Shown here one piece after another: positions 1 to 7,713 of a DNA stretch of 45,865 bases. Made by a program: the position numbers and the translations under genes. The stretch is taken from contig JAPDJT010000027.1 in assembly GCA_029258955.1 (NCBI GenBank), positions 1-45,865 on the forward strand. Direction: 5' to 3'. The stretch is from Thermoplasmatota archaeon. Its GTDB lineage: Archaea; Thermoplasmatota; E2; UBA202; JdFR-43. The notes below the pieces were generated by a model. It saw nothing but the letters and a program-made list of their open reading frames with translations. It was not told the DNA's origin and ran no database searches. Each line of letters begins with the position of its first letter. The first letter of the stretch is position 1.

Positions 1-360
1 TGGCTCCTTTAATTTAAAAACAATTTTTCTTGCATTTTCAATAACTAAATCATAATATATGCCAGTTAATGCCTTTCTTGGAATTGTATATAATCCCCTT
101 ATTTCTTCATGCAAAATATCTCTGATGTTATAGGTTGAAGAGAGATATTTTCTATTTATTTCCATTACTCTCTTATCTGTTATAACATAATCTTCTCTTA
201 GCCATTTTGCAATAGCATAAATAATGAATATTATGCCCACTCCATATAAAGGCAATGTTAAAAATCCCAGCATAAAAGGAAGCCACAAGCTACTTAAACA
301 TCTTTTTCCAATCCATTCAATTTTCTCTTCCTTTTCTAAATTTAATCCATAAGGCTTCAT
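1..360 (-). CDS. Partial PH-domain (bPH2-like) membrane protein, 3' end outside window
   Basis: This is the N-terminal 120 codons of a gene that runs off the left edge; the ATG is at 360-358. The translation starts MKPYGLNLEKEEKIEWIGKR, has a hydrophobic stretch at about residues 27-50, and then reads DYVITDKRVMEINRKYLSST. That pattern (membrane helices followed by 'Y.IT..R') is typical of bacterial/archaeal PH-domain proteins of the DUF304 type. The ATG overlaps the stop codon of the upstream ubiX gene (ATGA at 360-357), so the two are probably co-transcribed. The role is unknown. A related architecture occurs in the complete gene at 28318-29142. Family call is by pattern recognition only. 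Confidence 0.6.
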   Translation of the reverse strand, partial: MKPYGLNLEKEEKIEWIGKRCLSSLWLPFMLGFLTLPLYGVGIIFIIYAIAKWLREDYVITDKRVMEINRKYLSSTYNIRDILHEEIRGLYTIPRKALTGIYYDLVIENARKIVFKLKEP

Positions 361-914
361 TCTCCCCTCCATTTTTCATATAAATTGTGCTCAATACCAA
401 TCTGTTCCATTATTTTACCCACTACATAGTCAACCAACTCATCAATGCTTTTTGGCTTATGATAAAATGCAGGCATTGCAGGCAAAATAATTGCACCAGC
501 TTTCTTTAGCCTGACCATATTTTCCAAACTAATTAAATCTAAAGGAGTTTCTCTTGGTACAACAATAAGTTTTCTTCCCTCTTTTAAACAGCATATTGCT
601 GTTCTAATTATTAAATTTAAGGCAATTCCATTAGCTATGCAAGAAAGCGTTTTTAAGCTACAGGGGCAAATAATCATGGCATCATATGAAAATGAACCTG
701 ATGCAAGCTTACTATGCATATCTTCTTCATCAAAACATTCTTTTGCCATGTCTCCCAGTTCAGTTGTCTTAAAACCTGTTTCATATTCAATTATTCTGCC
801 TGCATTTTTACTTATAATTAAATAAGTTTCAATTTCCTTCCTTTTCAATTCTTCCAATAATCTTACTCCATATATCGCTCCAGATGCTCCTGTAAAGGCA
901 AGAATAACGCGCAT
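357..914 (-). CDS. ubiX: UbiX-type flavin prenyltransferase
   Basis: The product (185 aa from the ATG at 914-912) begins MRVILAFTGASGAIYGVRLL, the FMN-binding N-terminus of the UbiX/Pad1 family. Further in it has ICPCSLKTLSCIANGIALN and VPRETPLD, both characteristic of the family. UbiX enzymes attach a dimethylallyl group to FMN to make the prenylated flavin used by UbiD decarboxylases. The open frame extends 24 codons upstream to an earlier ATG, but those residues do not resemble the family, so I place the start at 914. No ubiD is in the window; a UbiA-family prenyltransferase lies far away at 41.7-42.6 kb. The stop overlaps the start of the PH-domain gene. Confidence 0.9.
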   Translation of the reverse strand: MRVILAFTGASGAIYGVRLLEELKRKEIETYLIISKNAGRIIEYETGFKTTELGDMAKECFDEEDMHSKLASGSFSYDAMIICPCSLKTLSCIANGIALNLIIRTAICCLKEGRKLIVVPRETPLDLISLENMVRLKKAGAIILPAMPAFYHKPKSIDELVDYVVGKIMEQIGIEHNLYEKWRGE

Positions 915-970
915 ATATAGAAAAGAAACATTATGATAAGAAGTTTGTGAAATTTTTAAGGTTTGAATAA

Positions 971-1050
971 ATGAAGTTGTTACCATTGGCTATCATTGCA
1001 TGAGGGGGAATTTAGTATTTCTCCATTAATTTTCATAAACTCGAAATTTT
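971..1050. repeat. Palindromic intergenic element, copy 1
   Basis: First of three adjacent copies in the 915-1347 gap between divergent ubiX and the aminotransferase gene. It has the left arm (AAGGTTTGAATAAATGAAG, starting just before 971), GTTGTTACCATTGGCTAT, the core TTGCATGAGGGGGAATTTAG, and a right side ATTTTCATAAACTCGAAATT. No ORF with coding character lies in the gap; apart from these copies and a TATA-like box near 1328-1338 I see nothing else in it. Confidence 0.6.
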
Positions 1051-1100
1051 TTAAGACTAAATAAATGAACTATGTAAAAACTCCGTCATAGCCTAAAAAT

Positions 1101-1165
1101 AAAATGAAAAGATTGTTGTTATGTAATTTTCATATGATAGCCAACAGCCAAACTTTTTATTTCCA
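1101..1165. repeat. Palindromic intergenic element, copy 2 (degenerate)
   Basis: It begins AAAATGAAAAGATTGTTGTT, and GATAGCCAACAGCC follows about 20 bases later, so the GTTG arm and its inverse are present. The central TTGCATGG core is not recognisable. It is called mainly because it sits between two better copies and shares their flanks. Confidence 0.4.
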
Positions 1166-1179
1166 CTTATACAATTTTT

Positions 1180-1285
1180 CCATGTAAAGGTTCGTCAAAA
1201 ATGAAAAGAAATGGTTGTCATTGATTATGTTGCATGAAGAAAATAACTAAGACAACTTTCCTTTTCATTGTATTTTCGGCACCTA
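1180..1285. repeat. Palindromic intergenic element, copy 3
   Basis: A well-preserved copy. The left arm AAAGGTTCGTCAAAAATGAAAAG leads into GTTGTC (1214-1219); the core is TTGCATGAAGAAAATAACTAA, then GACAAC (1251-1256) and TTTTCATTGTATTTTCGGC. It is closely similar along its length to the copy at 25452-25580, including the 31-33 base spacing between GTTGTC and GACAAC. Confidence 0.7.
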
Positions 1286-1347
1286 TGTAAATAATCCTAA
1301 AAAACATGTTTTTCGTTTATCAATAAAAAATAAATATTCGAAAGTTT

Positions 1348-2556
1348 ATGCAATCTATGATTTCACCTTCTAAAAGAACAAAAGAAATCTCATATGCCAT
1401 TAGAGAAGTCGTTGTTTATGCTAGAAAATTGGAAAAGAAAGGAATAAAGGTTTTAAAAATGAATATTGGAGATCCAATAGCATATGATTTTGATACTCCT
1501 CAACATATGAAAGAAGCCTTATATAAAGCCGCTTTAGATGGCTATAATGGTTATGCTCCATCAGAAGGTTATGAAGTATTAAGGGAGGAAATAGCAAAAA
1601 GAGAGAAAAGGAGGAATGGCGTAGATTATGATATTGATGATATATGCATAACCACTGGAGTAACTGAAGCTTTACAAATTTTTTTGGCAGCTTGCTTAGA
1701 TGAAGGAGATGAATTATTGGTGCCAGGTCCTACATATCCTCCTTATAATTTAATTACAGCTTTTCATGGGGCTAAGCCTGTGCCATATGCTACAATTGAA
1801 GAAGAGCAGTGGCAACCTGATGTTGATGATATAAGGAAAAAAATAAATGAGAGGACAAAAGCAATAATAATTATAAATCCAAATAATCCTACCGGAGCTT
1901 TATACTCTCCTAAAGTTATTAAGGAAATAATTGATGTTGCAGCAGAGCATAACATTTTAGTTGTGTCAGACGAAATTTATGATGATATTGTTTTTGAAGG
2001 AAAGCAATATGCAACAGCCTCTCTTGCAAAAGATGTTCCAATTATAACTTTCAACGGCTTCTCAAAAGTTTATCTTGTTCCAGGATGGAGAGTTGGCTAT
2101 GCTTTATTTTACAATCCAAATGGAGAACTTGATGAACTTAAAGAAGCTTACTTAAGAATTGCAAGAGCAAGGCTATGTGCCAATTCAGTTTGTCAGCTTG
2201 CAATGGTTTCTGCCTTAAAAGGAAGTCAAAAGCATATTGAGGAAATGGTAAGGAAATTGAAGAAAAGGAGAGATTATGCATATAAGAGGATAAATGAAAT
2301 TGAAGGGTTGTCAACAGCTAAGCCACAGGGAGCATTTTATATATTTCCAAAAATTGAAAAAAGCGTATGGAAAAATGATAAAGAATTTGTTTTAGATGTT
2401 TTGAATGAAATACATGTTCTCTTTGTTCATGGCTCTGGATTTTGCCCAATTTATGGCAAAAATCATTTTAGAGCGGTTATTCTTCCTCCAATAGAAATGA
2501 TGGAGGAAGCATTTAATAGGCTTGAGGAATTTATGAAAAGGAGGTTAGGAAAATGA
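1348..2556 (+). CDS. Class I/II PLP aminotransferase (AspC/AlaT type)
   Basis: A 402-residue fold-type I aminotransferase. The N-terminal motif KVLKMNIGDPIAYDFDTP, the loop IINPNNPTGA (Asn180), SDEIYDD (Asp208, Tyr211) and FNGFSKVYLVPGWRVGY with the PLP-binding Lys240 are all present, so the enzyme looks intact. Close relatives transfer amino groups between alanine or aspartate and 2-oxoglutarate; the exact substrate cannot be read from sequence. The TATA-like AAAAATAAATATT (1326-1338) is about 26 bases before the second in-frame ATG (1357), so a leaderless start at Met4 is possible. The stop overlaps the ATG of the FKBP gene (ATGA at 2553), indicating one transcript. Confidence 0.9.
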   Translation: MQSMISPSKRTKEISYAIREVVVYARKLEKKGIKVLKMNIGDPIAYDFDTPQHMKEALYKAALDGYNGYAPSEGYEVLREEIAKREKRRNGVDYDIDDICITTGVTEALQIFLAACLDEGDELLVPGPTYPPYNLITAFHGAKPVPYATIEEEQWQPDVDDIRKKINERTKAIIIINPNNPTGALYSPKVIKEIIDVAAEHNILVVSDEIYDDIVFEGKQYATASLAKDVPIITFNGFSKVYLVPGWRVGYALFYNPNGELDELKEAYLRIARARLCANSVCQLAMVSALKGSQKHIEEMVRKLKKRRDYAYKRINEIEGLSTAKPQGAFYIFPKIEKSVWKNDKEFVLDVLNEIHVLFVHGSGFCPIYGKNHFRAVILPPIEMMEEAFNRLEEFMKRRLGK

Positions 2557-3590
2557 AAGAGGTTACAAAAGGAATTATTGCACTAGTGGCAATACTTGCA
2601 ATAACAGGAGGAATATATGCATATGAATTATTTAGTTTGAGAGTGTTAAAAGAAGGAGATTTTGCAGAAATTTATTACATTGCTTATTATGCAGAGAATA
2701 AAACAGTTTTTGCATCTTCATTTCAAGAAAATGTTTCATATGATGCACCTTTTGATACAAAGCAATATAACTTGACACCATTGAAAATTTATTTAGGAGA
2801 GGGTTTTCCAAAGAAATATCCGAAAGGATGGAATTATGGAGATTTAGGACTAATAGAAGGACTTAGAGTAAATGAAATAAAAGGATTATATAAAGCATTG
2901 ATAGGAATGAAAAAAGAAGAGGAAAAAATAATTGAACTGGAACCAAGTGAAGCTTTTGGATTAGCTGTGGAAAATGGCACAATATTCAACTCGTCAATTA
3001 TTTTAGGATTCGAAGGAAAATTTGAAATTGTTGGAATAGGTGGTGTGACGGTTGATTTGAAATGGCTACCAGAAATAGGAATGAAATTTACAATGCCTCA
3101 ATATTGGTATAATACACCAATTACTGAACCATACTGGATATGGGAAAATGCTACAGAAGTCGTTTCATATAATGATACGCATGTTGTGTTAAAGGTGACA
3201 CCAAATCAACTTGACAACTTAACACTTTATCCATGGTGGGAAGGAGCAAGTAATGCAAGCTACAACGAAACAAAAATATGGATTACAACAACTCCTCCAT
3301 CCACCAATTTCACTATTTCAATGTTTGGTTATACAGTAGAAGGAAAAGTTTTGGAAATAACAAAGGATAAAATAAAGGTGGAGCTGAGCATGGGAAATAT
3401 GACGCAAGAGCAGGAGATCAACAGGACAATTGTAATGAATAGGACAATTGAATTGCCAAGAATATTTAAAGATGTGCAGAAAATATATGTGGAGCAAGAT
3501 TTGAAGGCATTAGGCTATAGTTTTCATAAACTGGCAGGTGAAGAAGTAGTTTTTAGGGTAAAATTACTGAAAATTTATAGAGTAAGCTGA
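2553..3590 (+). CDS. Membrane-anchored FKBP-type peptidyl-prolyl isomerase (SlyD-like)
   Basis: The 345-residue product starts with an uncleaved signal-anchor helix (about residues 7-27) and continues VLKEGDFAEIYYIAYYAENK, the start of a SlyD-type FKBP domain. LIEGLRVNEIKGLYKALIGM followed by EEEKIIELEPSEAFG matches the 'F..AL.GM..GE.....P.e.AYG' signature of archaeal long FKBPs. These enzymes speed proline isomerisation and act as chaperones; the N-terminal anchor places this one on the outer face of the membrane. The region after residue 190 is a longer extension rich in N-x-S/T sites. It is translationally coupled to the aminotransferase and converges on the DHH nuclease gene, overlapping it by 16 bases. 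Confidence 0.85.
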   Translation: MKEVTKGIIALVAILAITGGIYAYELFSLRVLKEGDFAEIYYIAYYAENKTVFASSFQENVSYDAPFDTKQYNLTPLKIYLGEGFPKKYPKGWNYGDLGLIEGLRVNEIKGLYKALIGMKKEEEKIIELEPSEAFGLAVENGTIFNSSIILGFEGKFEIVGIGGVTVDLKWLPEIGMKFTMPQYWYNTPITEPYWIWENATEVVSYNDTHVVLKVTPNQLDNLTLYPWWEGASNASYNETKIWITTTPPSTNFTISMFGYTVEGKVLEITKDKIKVELSMGNMTQEQEINRTIVMNRTIELPRIFKDVQKIYVEQDLKALGYSFHKLAGEEVVFRVKLLKIYRVS

Positions 3591-4855
3591 TACTTTAACT
3601 CAGCATCGAAAAATCGAAGAAAATCTTTCTCTTTTCCCTTAGGTATTATTGCACCTGCTGCGCATCTGTGCCCGCCTCCTTCTCCTCCAAGCTTACTCGC
3701 AATTTTTTTGATTGCTGTAGATAAATTTAAACCTTTATTTGCTAAGCTATATGGTGCTCTTGCAGAAACTTTTATGCCTTTTTCATTTTCAGTAAATGCT
3801 ATAATTGGGCTTGGAAAATCCTCCTCCTTTAATAGCATTCCTGCAACGGTGCCAAGCATTGTATCGGAGATGTAGCTTTCTGCATGGAAGAAAAAGAATG
3901 TGTTGTATTCTTCAAGCCGTCTCTTTGCAAATTCCATATAATTTTTGAGTCTTTTCTTATGAATCTCTAAAAGCTTTTCCTGGAAATTTTTATTAAAACA
4001 AGCTTCTATTGCTTCCTTTCCATATCCATATTTTGCCATTGAATTTAACAAGGTTGAAAATTTCCTAACATCATTTCCATCCAGCTCATAAACTTCTCCA
4101 AAAATCCTTGATATGTAGTTATAGCTGAATCCACAATCAAGTAATCTTTTTATTACAGCAGATAAAATTCTTCTTTTTTCTTCTTTACTACATTCCATCC
4201 ATTTCTTTTTATAATCTACACCTATTTCTTTTAAAAATGCAATGGCATTTCTTTCCTTTTTAAATAATCCTGGAATAAACGGATTAGTTGCATATGCAAG
4301 CATTTGAAAAAGAGGTTTATCTCTCCCATAAATCCTTATGTCTTTCTTTACTTTGATATTTGATTCCATCAATATTTCTCTATTTATTCCCACAAGTTTT
4401 GAATATTTTAAATCCTGTAAATCACCTATTGCTCCAACAATAGCTAAATCTGCATTTTTATAATATTCCTTCGCTACCAAATAAACCAAAGCAGATGCCG
4501 ATACATGCGTTTCTCCATCTATTCCAAAATTAAAGGGATTTAATGAAAGTTCATAATAGCCATTGGAATAGTGATGATCCGTAATTACACAATTTATTTT
4601 TCTCCTTACAATTTCTTCAATAGCACCATTTCCCAAATCAATGAGCCAGAGGAATTTATTTTTATCTAAAAAGCTTAAATCCAGATATTTTGCAACTTGC
4701 AATTCATATTTTATGCCAGCTTCTTCCAAAAATTTTTTTGCAATAGCAGCTCCAGTTATGCCATCTGCATCACAATGAGTAATTATGCAGACTTTATCTT
4801 GCTCCAGAATAACCTTTGCTAATTCTTTAGCTTTTTCTTTAATTCCCATCCCCAC
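3575..4855 (-). CDS. Archaeal RecJ/GAN-like DHH-family phosphoesterase
   Basis: A 426-residue DHH/DHHA1 protein. Motif I is THCDADGITGAA (Asp29, Asp31), the DHH motif is ITDHHYSNG (Asp93-His94-His95), and near the C-terminus GGEGGGHRCAAGA is the DHHA1 glycine-rich substrate loop. Archaeal members of this size are single-strand nucleases; one branch (GAN) associates with GINS in the replisome and is the archaeal relative of Cdc45. All metal-binding motifs look intact, so an active nuclease is expected. The start could be Met1 or Met3. The 3' end converges on the FKBP gene. The upstream gap carries three copies of the dispersed palindromic element. Confidence 0.85.
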   Translation of the reverse strand: MGMGIKEKAKELAKVILEQDKVCIITHCDADGITGAAIAKKFLEEAGIKYELQVAKYLDLSFLDKNKFLWLIDLGNGAIEEIVRRKINCVITDHHYSNGYYELSLNPFNFGIDGETHVSASALVYLVAKEYYKNADLAIVGAIGDLQDLKYSKLVGINREILMESNIKVKKDIRIYGRDKPLFQMLAYATNPFIPGLFKKERNAIAFLKEIGVDYKKKWMECSKEEKRRILSAVIKRLLDCGFSYNYISRIFGEVYELDGNDVRKFSTLLNSMAKYGYGKEAIEACFNKNFQEKLLEIHKKRLKNYMEFAKRRLEEYNTFFFFHAESYISDTMLGTVAGMLLKEEDFPSPIIAFTENEKGIKVSARAPYSLANKGLNLSTAIKKIASKLGGEGGGHRCAAGAIIPKGKEKDFLRFFDAELKYQLTL

Positions 4856-4904
4856 CCATTTCTTTATAAAATGATAGTATATGAAACTTCTGGAAAATTA
4901 GATT

Positions 4905-5005
4905 CTGGAAAATGAAAGTTGCTATTGGCTTTTTGCATGGAAGGGAATTTACTACGATAACACCCCAATTCATTTATTTTTTCGATGCACCCGAAAAATT
5001 AGAGT
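4905..5005. repeat. Palindromic intergenic element, copy 4
   Basis: First of three consecutive copies in the gene-free gap 4856-5283. It reads TTCTGGAAAATGAAAGTTGC, then TATTGGCTTTTTGCATGG, AAGGGAATTTACTACGATAA, and CATTTATTTTTTCGATGCACCCG. The core is in the TTGCATGGAAGGG orientation. Apart from the three copies and a TATA-like box near 5255 the gap holds nothing else I can recognise. Confidence 0.7.
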
Positions 5006-5013
5006 TGATGAAA

Positions 5014-5136
5014 ATTAATGAAACAGAATGTTGCTATAGTAGATGTTCTTCTTACAACATAAATAGCAAATTTCCTTCCATGCAATAATGGTCAATAACA
5101 ACATTTTCTTTCATTTTTCAATAATCCCCAAATTTA
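5014..5136. repeat. Palindromic intergenic element, copy 5 (inverted core)
   Basis: Same outer arms as copy 4 (AATGAAACAGAATGTTGCTAT at left; ATAACAACATTTTCTTTCAT at right) but with the core in the opposite sense, AAATTTCCTTCCATGCAATAA. It is about 30 bases longer than most copies because of extra sequence near 5040-5070. The tail TTTTTCAATAATCCCCAAATTTA matches the tails of copies 4 and 6. Confidence 0.7.
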
Positions 5137-5153
5137 GAGATTGATGAAAAAAA

Positions 5154-5250
5154 TAAAATGAAAAGGAAGGTTGTTATGACATATCCTCCATGTGATAATA
5201 GCCAATGGCAATAATTCCTCCATTTATTCGACGAACCCCCAAATTTAACA
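5154..5250. repeat. Palindromic intergenic element, copy 6
   Basis: It begins AAAATGAAAAGGAAGGTTGT, passes through TCCTCCATGTGATAATAGCC (inverted, degenerate core) and AATGGCAATAATTCCTCCAT, and ends ATTCGACGAACCCCCAAATT. It ends immediately before the promoter of the zinc-ribbon gene. Confidence 0.65.
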
Positions 5251-5252
5251 AA

Positions 5253-5264
5253 GCATATAAAGGA
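5253..5264 (+). promoter_or_regulatory. TATA-like box of the zinc-ribbon gene
   Basis: AGCATATAAAGG is centred about 26 bases before the ATG at 5284, the spacing expected if transcription starts at or next to the start codon (leaderless mRNA). Position and composition only. Confidence 0.5.
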
Positions 5265-5283
5265 GTAAATTTTAAATATTAGA

Positions 5284-5667
5284 ATGTACAAGATCCCAAA
5301 GGAGGAGGAGATAAGAAAAGCCATTTATAAAGCTTTAAAAAAACATGGAAGCTTTGATTCTTTAAATAAGCTAAGAGAAGGAATTCTTGAAGAATTGAAG
5401 AAGATGAATGAATTTTATACAATAAGCTTAAAAAGAGCTCGTATTTTAACCGCCCGCTCAGGCTTTGTCAGGCTCGAAGTAAAGAAAAAGCATACTAAAA
5501 AGAAAATTAAAAAATGTCCTGTGTGCGGTGGAAAACTTATTGAAATAAAAAATCTTAATTTGTATGGAGAGGAAGTTGTTATTGCTTATAAATGCCAGCT
5601 ATGCAATTACAGAAGCAAGATATATGAAATGCCAGTAAGATATGCTTTCCATTTTGCAAGATATTAG
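5284..5667 (+). CDS. Small protein with C-terminal C4 zinc ribbon
   Basis: A 127-residue protein. Residues 1-65 are helical and charged (PKEEEIRKAIYKALKKHGSF; then LKRARILTARSGFVRLEVK) and could form a winged-helix-like fold. The C-terminal half has KKCPVCGGKLIEI and YKCQLCNYR, two CxxC pairs about 30 residues apart that would bind one zinc ion. I recognise a general archaeal HTH-plus-zinc-ribbon layout but not a named family; nucleic-acid binding is an inference. It has its own TATA-like box and sits 33 bases upstream of cysS on the same strand, so the two may be co-transcribed. Confidence 0.75.
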   Translation: MYKIPKEEEIRKAIYKALKKHGSFDSLNKLREGILEELKKMNEFYTISLKRARILTARSGFVRLEVKKKHTKKKIKKCPVCGGKLIEIKNLNLYGEEVVIAYKCQLCNYRSKIYEMPVRYAFHFARY

Positions 5668-5700
5668 AAAGGATTTTTAATCAAATTTATTTCATAATCA

Positions 5701-7164
5701 ATGCTCAAAGTATATAACACGCTTACGAGAAAAAAAGAGCCTTTTATTCCAATGGAAGAGGGCAAGGTTAAAATGTACGTTTGTGGAATGACTACTTATA
5801 GCGATGCCCATATAGGACATGCTAGAACATATGTAGCTTTTGATGTAATAAGGAGATATTTAGAGTATAAGGGATATGAAGTTTTTTATGTTCAGAATAT
5901 AACTGATATTGACGATAAAATAATAAATGCTGCAAATGAAAAAGGCATAGATCCTTTAGAATATTCTGCCTATTATGCAAAAAGATGCCTCGATGATATG
6001 AATAGGCTCGGAATAAAACCTGCAAACTTATATCCTAAAGCAACTGAGCACATAAATGAAATGATAAAATGTATTGAAAAACTTATTGAGAAAAAATTTG
6101 CATATGTTGCAGATGGAGATGTATATTTTTCTGTTGAAAAATTCAAGGATTATGGAAAACTCTCAAAGCAAAATCTGCAGCAAATAAAAGCTGGAGCGAG
6201 AATTCAACCTGGAGAAAAGAAAAGAAAGCCTGAGGACTTTGCTTTATGGAAATCAGCAAAGCCAAATGAACCAAAATGGCAGAGCCCATGGGGGGCTGGA
6301 AGACCAGGATGGCATATTGAATGTTCTGTTATGAGTTCCAAATATCTGGGTATGCCCTTTGATATACATGGAGGAGGACAAGATTTAATTTTTCCGCATC
6401 ATGAAAATGAAATTGCCCAAAGCGAGGCAGCTTATGGAAAAAGATTTGTTAATTACTGGCTCCACTCAGGAATGCTGAAAGTGAGGGGGGAAAAAATGAG
6501 CAAATCTTTAGGCAACATAATAAATATTAGGGATGCATTGAAGCAATGGGATGCTGAAGTACTAAGATTTTTCTTTGTTTCATATCATTATCGTAGCCCA
6601 GCAGATTTTAGTGAGGAAGCATTGAAAAATGCAGAAAATGCATTGAAAAGGTTAAAAGAAGTCAAAGTAAAATTAGAAGAAAAAGCTCAGGAAGGAAAAT
6701 TGGATGAAAAGGAGCTGGATGAAAAGGAAAAGGAATATCTGGAAGAGATAAAAAGTTTAAGGAGAAATTTTGAAGAGGCAATGGATGATGATTTTAATAC
6801 GCCAAAAGCATTGGAAGCAATTTTTGATTTTGTTAAGGAAACAAATAAATTTTTAATGGAAAATGAAAAGCCAAATGGAAAGCTTTGCAGATACGCTTTA
6901 GATGAATTCCTTAAGGTAGCAAATGTTCTTACTTTGTTGCAGGAGGAGAAAAAAATAAATGAGAAAGCTTTGTTTGAACTTGCAAGGAAATATGAGATTA
7001 AAGAAAAAGATGCAATTAAAATAATAGAAAAGCTTATTGAAATCAGGAAGAATGCGAGAATGGAAAAGAATTACAAATTTGCTGATGAAATAAGAGATGA
7101 TTTGAAAAAAGCCGGCATATTGCTGGAAGATATAGGCAAAGAAACAAAGTGGAAAGTGCTATAG
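5701..7164 (+). CDS. cysS: Cysteinyl-tRNA synthetase
   Basis: The 487-residue product charges tRNA-Cys. It has the class I signatures HIGH (residues 37-40 in DAHIGHARTYVAFD) and KMSKS (residues 265-269 in GEKMSKSLGN). Zinc-site residues are in YVCGMT (Cys28), WHIECSVMS and FPHHENEIAQSEA. Length is close to bacterial and archaeal CysRS. The C-terminal helical region with RKNARMEKNYKFADEIRDDL is the usual tRNA-binding part. Its last six bases overlap the convergent 5-formyl-THF cyclo-ligase gene. Confidence 0.97.
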   Translation: MLKVYNTLTRKKEPFIPMEEGKVKMYVCGMTTYSDAHIGHARTYVAFDVIRRYLEYKGYEVFYVQNITDIDDKIINAANEKGIDPLEYSAYYAKRCLDDMNRLGIKPANLYPKATEHINEMIKCIEKLIEKKFAYVADGDVYFSVEKFKDYGKLSKQNLQQIKAGARIQPGEKKRKPEDFALWKSAKPNEPKWQSPWGAGRPGWHIECSVMSSKYLGMPFDIHGGGQDLIFPHHENEIAQSEAAYGKRFVNYWLHSGMLKVRGEKMSKSLGNIINIRDALKQWDAEVLRFFFVSYHYRSPADFSEEALKNAENALKRLKEVKVKLEEKAQEGKLDEKELDEKEKEYLEEIKSLRRNFEEAMDDDFNTPKALEAIFDFVKETNKFLMENEKPNGKLCRYALDEFLKVANVLTLLQEEKKINEKALFELARKYEIKEKDAIKIIEKLIEIRKNARMEKNYKFADEIRDDLKKAGILLEDIGKETKWKVL

Positions 7165-7713
7165 CTTTATTATTCTTTTCTCTGTAACAATTGCATCCAT
7201 TTTAACATCATGCTCATCAGCTGGTATTTCATCTAAAACTTGAAAATCATATGCCAATCCAATTTTATATCCATTTATTTTTGCCAGAAATTTATCAAAA
7301 TATCCTTTTCCATATCCAATTCTATATCCTCTTAAATCAAAGGCAATTCCTGGAACAAGAATAACATCTATATGGCTGTAATCTCTTATTCTCAATGCTT
7401 CTTTTTTTGGCTCTAAAATGCCATAAGCTCCTTGCTCAAGCTCTTTCCAGCTCTTTATACAAGCTAATTTTATTTCTTTCTTTTCCCTGTCTATAAATGG
7501 AACAAGAACTTCTTTTTTGTTTATATATTCCTTAATAAGTCCATGAGTATAAACTTCATTATTAAATGAAATATAACAAGCTATCTTTTTTGCATTTTTG
7601 AATTCATTGAGTTTTTTCAGATTGGCAATAACTTCATTGCTTTTCTTTAGCACTTCATAAGTAGTTAGCTCTTTCCTTCTTTTTAGTAATTTTGCCCTAA
7701 TTTCCTTTTTCAT
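7159..7713 (-). CDS. 5-formyltetrahydrofolate cyclo-ligase family protein
   Basis: A 184-residue protein with the family's N-terminal basic pattern (KAKLLKRRKELT-like) and the ATP/substrate loop RIGYGKGYFDKFLAK near residue 135, preceded by VLVPGIAFDLRGYR. The family converts 5-formyl-THF to 5,10-methenyl-THF using ATP; archaea may use it with other folate- or pterin-type carriers. Its ATG overlaps the stop of the upstream class V aminotransferase gene (ATGA at 7713-7710), so the two are coupled. An aminotransferase acting on serine or glyoxylate beside a one-carbon enzyme suggests a shared role in serine/glycine one-carbon metabolism, which is an inference. Confidence 0.9.
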   Translation of the reverse strand: MKKEIRAKLLKRRKELTTYEVLKKSNEVIANLKKLNEFKNAKKIACYISFNNEVYTHGLIKEYINKKEVLVPFIDREKKEIKLACIKSWKELEQGAYGILEPKKEALRIRDYSHIDVILVPGIAFDLRGYRIGYGKGYFDKFLAKINGYKIGLAYDFQVLDEIPADEHDVKMDAIVTEKRIIKL

